Origin: Struthio camelus
Taxonomy: Eukaryota > Chordata > Aves > Struthioniformes > Struthionidae
Direction: 5' to 3'
Length of the DNA: 64,000 nt
Assembly: GCF_040807025.1 (NCBI RefSeq)
Contig: NC_090982.1
Span: forward strand, 89,839,463 to 89,903,462
Positions 42,920 through 54,700 of the stretch are shown one piece after another. A program made the translations under genes and the position numbers. Within the stretch, counting starts at the first letter, position 1. The number at the start of each line of letters is the position of its first letter. The notes under the pieces were generated by a model. That model searched no databases and had not been told where the DNA came from. It worked only from the letters and a program-made list of their open reading frames with translations.

Positions 42920-44754
42920 AAGGTTCATCATTCCTTTGTGTTTTGTCTGGTGTGGAAGGTGTCAAGAGGCAATTGGTGCTCGGCAGAGACGATCAGTAGC
43001 AACCAGAGGGTCCCATCAATCTGCCTGGTTCAGGTCATGTCAGATACCCCTGCAGTGACTCTGTGCAGAGGCATGGGGCTGCGGATGTGCAGTGGGGGAG
43101 CACTAATGGGCCAAAGATGCTGTGGGGGGATGTGGTAGACATTAGCATGTGGTAGAGATTAGCAGAGGCTCTGAGTATTCGGGTGTTAGGACAGGTGCAG
43201 GTAGGGCAGGGTGTGCTAGGGCAGTCTGGAGCTGCTGTTGTCCGTCTTACACGTCAGCGCAGTCTGCAGTTACTGTGTCTTGTCTGCCTGTGCGCAGACA
43301 GGGCTGCTGCGCGGTGCAGTTGGAGTCGTGATTGTGTCGCTGGCATTGAGCCCTGTTTTCTGACTTTATGCAAACTGTTGTCTTCCCTACATCAGCCTTA
43401 CTCTGCTCCTCTTCCAGGAGCCTGTGCTCAGCTCTGCTTTCCAACACGCTGTCACGTCACAGGGATTTCCAGCACGGTCTGTCTAACTTGGGCCACATGC
43501 TAGGCAGCCTGAACGAGTGAAGCAAAATCCTTCTTCTGTCATTGTCCAGGCCAGAGTCAGTTTCCCATCAGCTCAGTCTCCAGAGTTTGGAGTTTTTGGA
43601 GGCCTTAGTTTTTATCCTGCCTTGGCTGGACAGTGCTTTCTGAGAGTGTCCGTCAGCGGCACAGTTTCCCTGAGGAGGACCATCTACCGAAGGCTGGAGG
43701 TGGCCGAGTGCCTGAGCGAGCCTGACTGTATGTGAGGGCTGCCGTGACATCCTTGCGATAAAACGGAGCCTGAGAGAGTGACTGGAGCAGTGTAGAGGGT
43801 CAGTCATAATTGTGGGAACAGTTACGGGCCTTGGACAAGGGAGTAGTTCTAGGAGGGCTGCGCAGTTGCCTGGCCTCTCAGTAACTGTTCTGGCTTCTTT
43901 GCAGGTGCTGAAGCATAGTCTGGCAGTCGAAGGAGCGGTGTCACAGCTGGGAGCTCTGCGGAGATCTGTGGTTGGCCATGAAGGTCGAGCTCTGACTTGC
44001 AGCGTGGACGCAGCTAAGTCTTGGGGCTGCACTGTGTGTGTGCAGGGCTGGGAGGTGGAAGGTGGTTGTCCCCTAGGTGGTTGCTGGAGTCACTGGCTGT
44101 GGATGTTTGCCCATGGAGCTGAGGGGACCAAAAATATTAATTGTCTGTAATGGAGTTGAATAAGCGCTTGCAATGTTTCAGGTAGGTTCAGTGGAAGTGC
44201 AGCTTACTGCAGTCCTGTGGAGCGATTCTTGCATGTGCTCACATTTGAATGGTGGCTAAGACCAAGCTTATAAACAGCAACTGTAACGTGATTCTGATGC
44301 ATATCTTCCTGTTCTGCTGTACTTCTAAATGAAGGGGAAACTTCTTAAGCTGTGGGCAAAACTTGCAAGCTCATGTGTACTTTGGTGTGTCTTGCTTAAA
44401 GCTGAGGGTTTGGAGTTTTTCACTTGAGGTTTATTGTTTAGTTTGTTGTTGAGGGTCTGTCACTCAGGGGCTATGGTTTATTACTTTATTTTGTGGGGCT
44501 GTCTTTATCAGTCAGGGTTTACAGTTTGCTGACTTAGCGATCAGGGCGCAGGATTTAAAATCCAACCTCATCCGTAAATTTTAAAGCAACCACTTGGGTT
44601 CCAAGATTTGCAATTTGTCACATAGGGTTCAGGGCTTACGCCTTACTGATAAATGACAAGGGCTGAATCCTTAGATAATAAACTGTAAGCCCCGAAGCCT
44701 AAGCAGCAGGGTGCAAACCCTTCTCTGGGGTTCCTAACCTTCCCCTGTTCCCAG

Positions 44755-44833
44755 CGTTCAGCTTTGTGCACTGACCTGAGGTCTGGATTTGATAAGGCGC
44801 AGGCCCATCGCACTGAGAGTGGTGATGTGACAG
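44755..44833 (+). CDS. candidate 79-bp exon (unit 2 copy)
   Basis: Same as 15161-15239. Confidence 0.3.
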
Positions 44834-45156
44834 GTGAGGTGAGAGCTGTGAAAGTGTCTTGCAGGGCTCTAGTCTGGGGTAGGGCAGTAGTGCAGACAGG
44901 CAGGATCAGAGATCAAAGATCTTCTCACCTGTCAGAGCTGAATCCTATCCCTGAAGGAAAAAGTAGAGGGGATAGGCTGTCAGCTACTCAGACGCCTGCC
45001 GCGTCAAGGGCAGCAGCAGGAGCTGACCCTTCCCCAAAGGACCGACGAACGCTGGTGCGGAGATGACTCTTCAGGTGTCACAGGGTAAGGGGAAGCATGC
45101 TGGCACTGAGCTCCATGGCAAACTCCCTCCCAGGTGTTGCTTCTGCGCAGTAAAAC

Positions 45157-45162
45157 AATAAA
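45157..45162 (+). terminator. AATAAA poly(A) signal candidate (unit 2 copy)
   Basis: Same as 15563-15568. Confidence 0.35.
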
Positions 45163-46060
45163 CAGTTGCTTTACTCTTTGCACTCGTGTCTGTGGTTCCT
45201 GCCGTCGCTTTGCCTGAAGATGATGCCCAGGGGAGGAGGTTACACATTGTGTCTGGGATTGGGAGCTGGTCCCCACATCCTTTGTTCTTGGGGGTCCCTG
45301 CGGTTCCCAGGGACCCCAGTGCTGTTCACAGGGCTCGGGGTAACTTCCCTTGCATTGCCTCGACCCTTGGGGCTCTTGGTGGAGTTTCCCATTATCCTGG
45401 GGGCAGCCAGGGCTCCGCAGGGCAGTGTGAGGGCCCCAGACTGCTCCCAGATTTGCTTTCAGCACTCTGCAACGTCTCTCATGTGTCGGTGGCGGGGGCC
45501 TGTGCGCCTGGGGCTGGGAGACACTTTCCCTGGGGACAGGGGGAGCCTGCAGGCACCGTCCCGTCAGCCGCGCTGAGCCCTGTGACATGTCCTGCTGCCC
45601 CTTCGGTGTGCACTGAGACCCTGCACTCGTACTTTGCTTTGCCCCACAGCCCTGCGTTTGCCCTCCGACGCCCTCAGGACCCCTCCGTTCACGTTCTGAG
45701 GTGCCCCCGAGCCCTCTGTGTGCCCCGGGGCCCAGTGCTGGTTTTGCAGCACGCCACAAAGTTCTCTGCTGAGCTTTCTCCCCTGCCCAGGAGCTGTCCG
45801 GGTGCCTTCTGGCGCCTCCGGGCCCCGCAGAGTCCCTCCGTCTGCGCTGTCGTCGCCCGGTAACTTCCTTTTTTCCACTGTTCCTTTACGGCGGGGCTGG
45901 GAGTGGTGTCGGGAGGGCGGAGGGGTCCCAGGGGAGCCCTGCGGAGGGTCGCGGCGGTGCCGGGGATCGCGGGGCCGGGGGGCTCCGGGCTCCACGGCGG
46001 CTGCCGGGGACGGGACGGGATCGCCGCTGGGTCCAACCTCACGGAGCGCTGCTGCCCGCG

Positions 46061-46494
46061 GCATCCTGGGAGATGTAGTCTTCCGGCGCCGGGCGGCCAT
46101 GCTGGTTTGGGAGTGCGGCATGCCGGGAGCAGTAGTCTTCCGGCACCGGGCTGCCGGGCGGCCAGGCTGTCTGCGGGGCGCGGCATGCCGGGAGCAGTAG
46201 TCTTCCGGCGCCGGGCTTCCGGGCGGCCATTTTAGTCTGCAGAGCATTCTGGGAGATGTATTCTTCCGGTACCGAGCTTCCGGGCGGCCATGTTGTTTTG
46301 GGGGCGCGGCATGCCGGGAGCAGTAGTCTTCCGGCGCCGGGCTGCCGGGCGGCCATTTTCATCTGCGGAGCATTCTGGGAGATGTAGTGTCCCAGCACCG
46401 AGCTTCCGGGCGGCCATTTTAATCTGTTAGGCATGCCGGGAGGCGTTGGCTTCCCTTGCTGGGTTTCTGGGAGATCATGTTGTGCCTGTCGAGG
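46061..46494 (-). promoter_or_regulatory. seven-copy ZNF143 + ETS + YY1 tandem repeat (unit 2 copy)
   Basis: Same as 16467-16900. Confidence 0.75.
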
Positions 46495-46633
46495 TGGCAG
46501 GAGGTGCAGCTGTCAACAGGGTTCCCACCCGCTGGCCACGTCGTGCTCTGTGGCAGCCAGGAGCTGCCGTTCCAGGTGCCTGTGCCTCCTCAGCACTGCA
46601 GCAGTGGGCCAGTGTGTCTGTTCCTTACTTGTC

Positions 46634-46834
46634 ATGTCATGGGGGAAGGACTATATGCTGCCGTGAAGAACTACGGGCTGCTGCCCTCAGACCTCTGTCA
46701 GTTATCGCGTGTCAGGAGCGGCCAGGAGAATCCAAATGCCAGCGGAAAGGTTCTCTGCCCGGTCCCGAAGAGGAGCCTTCGGCCGTAGGAAGGTTGGCAG
46801 CGTCCTTACCGTGACCCGTGAGCCACGCTTCGTG
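46634..46834 (+). pseudogene. diverged twin of the 180-bp candidate exon (unit 2 copy)
   Basis: Same as 17040-17240. Confidence 0.5.
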
Positions 46835-47241
46835 GACCAGCAAAGGAGAGGGGGGAGTAGCGCCTGGTAGCCCAGTCGCTATGGCATCGCTGGCGCTAGC
46901 AGGCCCGCGAGGTCTGTGTGAAGCCTCACCTGCCTGTCTGGAGCTTTATTTTGGTCTGTTTACCCGGAGTAACCGGCGAGGCCTAAAATGAGAATTTAGG
47001 ATGGCTAGATGGGTTACCTGTGACCCGACCTGTCCTCGCCTTGCTTTGCTGCCTAGCAGCAAGCAATAACGGGAACTTGGGACCCCAGAATAAAAACTGT
47101 TGCAGTGCTTAAGGGAGGACCTGCGTTTGCCCAGGTTAGGGAACCGTAATGAAAGCTTGGGGGGGGGGGGAGCGGGAGGGGGGAGAGGAAGCTCCAAAAC
47201 AGGAACCTCCCGGTGACCTTGGTGGTTTGATTCATTTGCAG

Positions 47242-47325
47242 AATAGTGTTCCGAGGGCCAGCAACCTGAGGAGGAGCCGCTCGACCCGTTTTGTTGATTT
47301 CGGTGATGCTGTTTTAAGGAAGCAC
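47242..47325 (+). CDS. candidate 84-bp phase-0 exon (unit 2 copy)
   Basis: Same as 17648-17731, with donor GTAAGT at 47326. Confidence 0.45.
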
Positions 47326-47558
47326 GTAAGTACAGAAGAGCTCTGGGAGGGTTTTCAAACAAGACGGGGAAGAGCGTGGGAAAGCTAGGTGCCGTGAGTA
47401 CGGAAGTTGTTAAGGGCTGAGAGAATTTGGGGGGTTAAGCGTGCGCACGTGACGGTCTGAAAGGGGCTGATGCACAAGCAGTAGTAAAAGGGCGTGACGG
47501 AGTGCAAGGTTCCTCCCCGGTGTGGGCCCGTGCGTGCGCCCTCGCTCTCGCGGACGCA

Positions 47559-47638
47559 GGCGCTCTGGAGGCGCAGGGATTCGGGCAAGCAGGCCCACAG
47601 GCGGACTTGGGGAAAACGGTGTGCAGAGCGCTCGGCGG
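47559..47638 (+). pseudogene. diverged twin of the 150-bp candidate exon (unit 2 copy)
   Basis: Same as 17965-18044. Confidence 0.45.
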
Positions 47639-47701
47639 GTGAGCGGGGCTGGAGTGGGTCGAGGGCTGTCCCGGGCGGGCTGCCTGGGTCCATCCGGTTC
47701 T

Positions 47702-48169
47702 GCTCCCTGTCCCTCTGTCCAGCTCTCCATCTTTCTCTTTCTTTCCCCATAGCTCTGTCCGGTGCCCCATCCCTTTGTTTAACTACTCGTTGCTCTGCCC
47801 AGCTCCCCATCCCTCTTGTACTCTTCCCGTCCCTCTGTCAATACCTGCTTCCCTCTGTCTGCTTCTCCATCCCTCTGACTGGCTCCCTATCGCTCTGTCC
47901 AGCTCTTCGTCGTCCTCTTTCTCTCCCGATCCCACTACCTGCCTGCTGTCCCTCTGCCTGGCTCCCCATCCCTCCACCACCCCCCCCAACTGCTCTGTCT
48001 ATCTGCCTCTTCGTACCTCTCTTTGCCCCTTCAGCCCTCCATCCACCTCTCCAGTCTTCTCTGTTTCCATCCCTCTGTTCAGCTCCTCATCCATCTATTT
48101 GCCGCCTCCTTATCCCTCTTTTCCCCTGTACCATCCCATCTCTCTGTCCGACTTCCCCTCTCTCTTTTG
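47702..48169 (+). repeat. degenerate polypyrimidine minisatellite B (unit 2 copy)
   Basis: Same as 18108-18575. Confidence 0.78.
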
Positions 48170-49534
48170 GGGGGTTTAGTACCTGTTTTAGCAGACAATC
48201 GCGTGTCCCTTTAGGCCCCAGGAAGCAGAAAGTTCTGACCTGACAGCAAAGTATTTGGTCTTTTTAACGCTCTTGCGGCTGAAGGTGACTCCTAATGAAA
48301 AGCAATGAGAATTCTGAGGATTCACTGGAAACGTAAAAGACAGTATCTGCCCTTTTTAAAAGGCTGTGTGCTTCCGCTAATAATACCTGTAGTAATCAAG
48401 CCACTAGATTTTTCTGACAATAAGAGCCTTTAAGCTGCGATCGCTACTCGAAAAGTCCAGATATTTTAGAAACTGAACGAGCCTTCTGAGCTTGCTGACT
48501 GCAGTACCTCGAAAGATGATCAGAGTGCTGATGTTTTCATGCTTTAGTGTGGTAGAGATGCTCTGTGCAAACATCCCTTGTGTTTAATCTTCAAAACTGC
48601 GCAGACTGTCACGGAGCTCTCTTTTGACTATCTACTTTGCGTAACAAACAGAAAGGCAGGAGGTTGACAGTGCTAAATGAGTAAGGTCATTGCTTGTTTA
48701 GGGGTTGCAAATTTTATGGAATTTTGTCCTTTTAAATCTCATCTAGAATATGCTTGCAAAAAATCCCTGGGAAGAAAACAAGGAGTATAAGCAGCTTTTG
48801 AATATTATTAGCAATACTTACACGTTCTGGATGGGTTCTTAGGGTCCCCCATGGTCTTCTGCCCTCCCCATTACCCCCAAATTTACCCATTTTGCAGTGT
48901 TTTGGCACTTATTTTGCTCTTTCTTGTCCCGAAGCAGGTCAGGGTTTGGTGTGGACAGAGGGGGGAAGGAGCCAGCTGTGGGTAAATGGGCCCTGGATGG
49001 CATCGCGGGGACACGGCGAATCCTGGCACAGCCCATCTTCAGCACGGGGAGAGGCCGGAGTGCTGCCGTGATGAGTGCTGAGAAAGGTACCTCTCTTTGG
49101 ATTATGTGCACCCCAGAGCCCACCTTCTGGCCTTTCATTCTCCCCCGATCCCTCCTGTCAAGTATTTGTGCTCTGCGGATGCCTGAGTTTGGCTTTTTGT
49201 GACTTGTAGGTTCCTCCGCTGAGGTTCTTTTTGCCCCTGAGGTCCTCCCTTTCACCATCTTGTCCCCACAGAACCCTGAATTGTTTCTTCTCCCTCGCCC
49301 AGCCCACAACATCCCTTCCTTTTCCTTTTCTTTTTTGCTGCCCCTCGATCCTTCCTTTTGCAATTTTGCACCACCAGTTCACTCTGTTAAGCTCTTCTCT
49401 CTTTTGGGCTTTTTGCACCCCCCACCCCCCACCCCCTTTGTAAAGCTTTTTTTGTGCCGCTTACAAGCTTCTGGCTTTTTTTCCCCTGAGAAGCCTTCCT
49501 TCTGGCTTTGTGTGTCAGCACCCTCCCCTTTTTG

Positions 49535-49540
49535 AATAAA
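49535..49540 (+). terminator. AATAAA poly(A) signal candidate (unit 2 copy)
   Basis: Same as 19941-19946. Confidence 0.4.
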
Positions 49541-50428
49541 GCAGAGATTAAAGGCAAACTCGGTATCTCTTTATGCAGCTGCAACCCTTTGGAGGGGAAG
49601 CAAATACGTTATTGTGGTTTGTAGTATTTCTGGGCTAACTCTGGGGAAATCCTCATCACAGTTTGGATTTTTTGTTGTTGTTTCTATAAGTTCGTTGCTT
49701 TGAAAGTTTGAAACTAGTATTCGTTTGGCTTACTGCCTTACTGTCATAACTGAGCGTAAAGCAGAGATTGTGTTGCCATTGCATATGACCTCCCTCATAT
49801 GGTGCTTGCGTTCATATACGTGTGTTCTCCCCAGGAGTACTCTTGCCTTTTCCTTTCCTTTAGTAAACAAACGCCTTTCTGAGCCAATACCGAGCAACAC
49901 GGTGGATGTGCTTCTAGCGCTAACGTCGCGTCGCAGGAGGCAGCTGAGAGCAGTCGATAAGCCGGTGCTCTAGACATGCAAAGGCAGGAAGAAGCGGACT
50001 AGCTATTGAGCTTCCCTCGAGAGCAGAGGAAGAGGAGAAGAAACCCAGGGGGCGGTCATACGCCCGCTGACGATTCCGGAGGCTTTGCCTTGCAATGCGT
50101 TTCTCCTGGTAGGCGGCAGCACTCATTGCCCGTGGCGGGTAAGGGCCGGAACCACCTTGCGCTGAGGGCTCAGCAGAACCAGAGAGGCGAGGGTGTCCCT
50201 GGGGTGGCTGCGGGTGCCTGGATTTCTCCGGCCCACCTCAAGGCATGCGTTGCGGGGAGAAAAGGGTGCGGGCTTTCAGGGGCCTGGCAGTGCTCTGCTC
50301 CGTGCGGGCACAGGGCAGGGTCTGCCCTGAACACATGTTTGCCTCTCCCTGTCTTTGTTTTAATTCCTGCCTTTAGGGCTGAGGTTCCTCCCCAGAGCAG
50401 ACTTGTACGTGTGCCCTCGCTCGTGTAG

Positions 50429-50537
50429 ATGCAGATGGCCTGGAGGTGTGGGGAGGCAGGCTGTCCCGCGAGAAGGACTTTTGCGCGGCGTCCCGGGGAG
50501 GATAGCTGTGATGTACCTCGTGCACCCAAGGGTGTTG
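50429..50537 (+). CDS. candidate exon related to exon 2 (unit 2 copy)
   Basis: Same as 20835-20943. Confidence 0.33.
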
Positions 50538-50588
50538 GTAAGCGACAAGATAACAAGTGGCTGTTTCCTGGTCACTCCCCTCACTAGA

Positions 50589-50689
50589 GAAAAATCGATT
50601 TACAGATTGGCTTTCACATGGAGAGAGAAACAGTACACCTTTCCTCAGGTCTGGTTGGGGTTTCACAGTGTGCCTGCACTAACACGTGG
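50589..50689 (+). mobile_element. possible retroviral RT fossil (unit 2 copy)
   Basis: Copy of 20995-21095 carried by unit duplication. Confidence 0.4.
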
Positions 50690-50950
50690 TCGTTGTCAGA
50701 GACGGTTTAGACGGGTTGCCTGCAGAGAGGTAGGAAAGGCATTACCTTTCGTGGACAGTGCTGTGGTGGGCAGAGCTACGGACGAAGAGGTGTGAGAGCG
50801 AGGTGCCTGAGCCTTAAAACTGACTGGAAGGGACAGGATTCAAGGCCGGTTGGTGCACAGCACACAGCGCAACGCCAGGCTCATTATAAAGGTACTGTAA
50901 TTGGGGAAACGGCCCGCTGACAGAAGAAGAAAGGTTAAAGCTCTGTGTGA

Positions 50951-50956
50951 AATAAA
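50951..50956 (+). terminator. AATAAA poly(A) signal candidate (unit 2 copy)
   Basis: Same as 21357-21362. Confidence 0.3.
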
Positions 50957-51434
50957 GGGTCCTTCCCATCAGTGCTGAGGAAGAGGGTCGCGTTTCTTAG
51001 AGCAGCATATCCGTCGTTTTTCTGGTAGCAGCAGAGCACCGCAGTGGGAGGTTCTGGAAGAGTCAGGAGCAGAACTGGCAGGAGGCTCTTTTCCCTGTCC
51101 GGATGGAAAAACGGCTGTAAGCACGCTTGCCAGAAACCGAGGAGGCCGAGGACGAGGCCCGGCTGGGGCCCTTGCCTTGGGCCCTGACTGCGGGCACCCG
51201 GCGCGCCCTGCCACCCGAGGCCTGCTCGCCCCAGGCGCGACTGCCACCGCCACCACCCCTCGGCGCTGCTGCGCCCCGGTGCTGCACCGCCGCCGAGACA
51301 CGGGGTGCTCGTGAGGTCCCCGCCACCGTCTCCTCCTGCAGGACACAGGTGCCCGGGGGGAGGGTACGAAAGGGTCGGGGCGGCCCGACCGGAGGGTGCG
51401 GGGAGCGGCGGCGGCCGCTGCCGGCCTAGGCCAG

Positions 51435-51797
51435 CGGGGTCGCGCATGCGCACTGGATCAGACCGGCTCGCGGCTGCGGCAAGCGGAGTGGCGCATGCGC
51501 ATTGGGGGGGCGACCCGCTTACTCCCTGCTGCCCTCAAGTGACTACGAACCGGTACTGCAGGCAGGGGATTAACGCATGCGCACTGCTCCAGATGTGCTC
51601 CATGCTGCCCTCGGGTGATGCCACCCCAATAGTGCAGCCAGCCGACGAACGCATGCGTCCTGGACGCATCGGTTCCTTGGTGCCCCTCGAGCGATGAAAG
51701 CCTGCCAGCCAACCAGCCGCCTCGCGCATGCGCGCCGCCCCGACACTGCTCCCTGCGGCCCTCAGCTACGAACAGCGTAGTACTGCAGGCAGCCGCA
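51435..51797 (+). repeat. leader of diverged ancestral satellite monomers (unit 2 copy)
   Basis: Same as 21841-22203, with NRF1-type cores at 51442, 51491, 51573, 51649 and 51724. It precedes array 3 without change although that array is much shorter. Confidence 0.75.
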
Positions 51798-54700
51798 GCG
51801 CGCAGGCGCACTTGCTCGGCGTGGCTCGCTGGTGCCCTCGGCTGGCCAGAAATCGGTACTGCAGCCCGAAAAATCAGTACTGCAGCCGAAGCGGGGCGCA
51901 TGCGCAGTGGTTTCGGCGTGACCCGTGGGTGCCCTCGGCTGGCCAGAAATCGGTACTGCAGGCGAAGCGGGGCGCAGGCGCAGTGGTTTCGGCGTGGCTC
52001 GTTGGTGCCCTCGGCTGGCGAGAAATCGGTACTGCAGGCGAAGCGGGGCGCATGCGCAGTGGTTTCGGCGTGGCTCGTTGGTGCCCTCGGCTAGCCAGAA
52101 ATCGGTACTGCAGGCGAAGCGGGGCGCATGCGCACTGGGTTTCGGCGTGGCTCGTGGGTGCCCTCGGCTGGCCAGAAATCGGTACTGCAGGCGAAGCGGG
52201 GCGCAGGCGCACTGGGTTTCGGCGTGGCTCGTTGGTGCCCTCGGCTGGCCAGAAATCGGTACTGCAGGCGAAGCGGGGCGCAGGCGCAGTGGTTTCGGCG
52301 TGGCTCGTTGGTGCCCTCGGCTGGCGAGAAATCGGTACTGCAGGCGAAGCGGGGCGCAGGCGCAGTGGTTTCGGCGTGGCTCGTTGGTGCCCTCGGCTGG
52401 CCAGAAATCGGTACTGCAGGCGAAGCGGGGCGCATGCGCAGTGGTTTCGGCGTGGCTCGTTGGTGCCCTCGGCTGGCCAGAAATCGGTACTGCAGGCGAA
52501 GCGGGGCGCAGGCGCAGTGGTTTCGGCGTGACCCGTGGGTGCCCTCGGCTGGCCAGAAATCGGTACTGCAGGCGAAGCGGGGCGCAGGCGCAGTGGTTTC
52601 GGCGTGGCTCGTTGGTGCCCTCGGCTGGCCAGAAATCGGTACTGCAGGCGAAGCGGGGCGCATGCGCAGTGGTTTCGGCGTGGCTCGTTGGTGCCCTCGG
52701 CTGGCCAGAAATCGGTACTGCAGGCGAAGCGGGGCGCATGCGCAGTGGTTTCGGCGTGGCTCGTTGGTGCCCTCGGCTGGCCAGAAATCGGTACTGCAGG
52801 CGAAGCGGGGCGCAGGCGCAGTGGTTTCGGCGTGACTCGTGGGTGCCCTCGGCTGGCCAGAAATCGGTACTGCAGGCGAAGCGGGGCGCAGGCGCACTGG
52901 GTTTCGGCGTGGCTCGTTGGTGCCCTCGGCTGGCCAGAAATCGGTACTGCAGGCGAAGCGGGGCGCAGGCGCAGTGGTTTCGGCGTGGCTCGTGGGTGCC
53001 CTCGGCTGGCCAGAAATCGGTACTGCAGGCGAAGCGGGGCGCAGGCGCAGTGGTTTCGGCGTGGCTCGTGGGTGCCCTCGGCTGGCCAGAAATCGGTACT
53101 GCAGGCGAAGCGGGGCGCATGCGCAGTGGTTTCGGCGTGGCTCGTTGGTGCCCTCGGCTGGCCAGAAATCGGTACTGCAGCCCGAAATATCGGTACTGCA
53201 GGCGAAGCGGGGCGCATGCGCAGTGGTTTCGGCGTGGCTCGTTGGTGCCCTCGGCTGGCCAGAAATCGGTACTGCAGCCCGAAAAATCAGTACTGCAGGC
53301 GAAGCGGGGCGCATGCGCAGTGGTTTCGGCGTGGCTCGTTGGTGCCCTCGGCTGGCCAGAAATCGGTACTGCAGGCGAAGCGGGGCGCAGGCGCAGTGGT
53401 TTCGGCGTGGCTCGTTGGTGCCCTCGGCTGGCCAGAAATCGGTACTGCAGGCGAAGCGGGGCGCAGGCGCAGTGGTTTCGGCGTGGCTCGTTGGTGCCCT
53501 CGGCTGGCGAGAAATCGGTACTGCAGGCGAAGCGGGGCGCATGCGCAGTGGTTTCGGCGTGGCTCGTTGGTGCCCTCGGCTGGCCAGAAATCGGTACTGC
53601 AGGCGAAGCGGGGCGCAGGCGCAGTGGTTTCGGCGTGGCTCGTGGGTGCCCTCGGCTGGCCAGAAATCGGTACTGCAGGCGAAGCGAGGCGCATGCGCAG
53701 TGGTTTCGGCGTGACTCGTGGGTGCCCTCGGCTGGCCAGAAATCGGTACTGCAGGCGAAGCGGGGCGCATGCGCAGTGGTTTCGGCGTGGCTCGTTGGTG
53801 CCCTCGGCTGGCCAGAAATCGGTACTGCAGGCGAAGCGGGGCGCATGCGCAGTGGTTTCGGCGTGGCTCGTTGGTGCCCTCGGCTGGCGAAAAATCGGTA
53901 CTGCAGGCGAAGCGGGGTGCATGCGCAGTGGTTTCGGCGTGGCTCATTGGTGCCCTCGGCTGGCCAGAAATCGGTACTGCAGGCGAAGCGGGGCGCATGC
54001 GCAGTGGTTTCGGCGTGGCTCGTTGGTGCCCTCGGCTGGCCAGAAATCGGTACTGCAGCCCGAAAATTCGGTACTGCAGGCGAAGCGGGGCGCAGGCGCA
54101 GTGGTTTCGGCGTGGCTCGTTGGTGCCCTCGGCTGGCGAAAAATCGGTACTGCAGGCGAAGCGGGGCGCATGCGCAGTGGTTTCGGCGTGGCTCGTTGGT
54201 GCCCTCGGCTGGCCAGAAATCGGTACTGCAGGCGAAGCGGGGCGCATGCGCAGTGGTTTCGGCGTGGGTCGTTGGTGCCCTCGGCTGGCCAGAAATCGGT
54301 ACTGCAGGCGAAGCGGGGCGCATGCGCAGTGGTTTCGGCGTGGCTCGTGGGTGCCCTCGGCTGGCCAGAAATCGGTACTGCAGCCCGAAAAATCGGTACT
54401 GCAGCCGAAGCGGGGCGCAGGCGCAGTGGTTTCGGCGTGGCTCGTTGGTGCCCTCGGCTGGCCAGAAATCGGTACTGCAGGCGAAGCGGGGCGCATGCGC
54501 AGTGGTTTCGGCGTGGCTCGTTGGTGCCCTCGGCTGGCGAAAAATCGGTCCTGCAGGCGAAGCGGGGCGCATGCGCAGTGGTTTCGGCGTGGCTCGTTGG
54601 TGCCCTCGGCTGGCCAGAAATCGGTACTGCAGCGCGAAAAATCGGTCCTGCAGGCGAAGCGGGGCGCAGGCGCAGTGGTTTCGGCGTGGCTCGTTGGTGC

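Noticed and set aside
37682-51797. Assembly duplication as the only explanation for spacer 2
   Set aside because: Arrays next to the two spacers differ by a 21-bp insert, a 1-bp change and substitutions, and a third, diverged spacer exists. It is not fully excluded.
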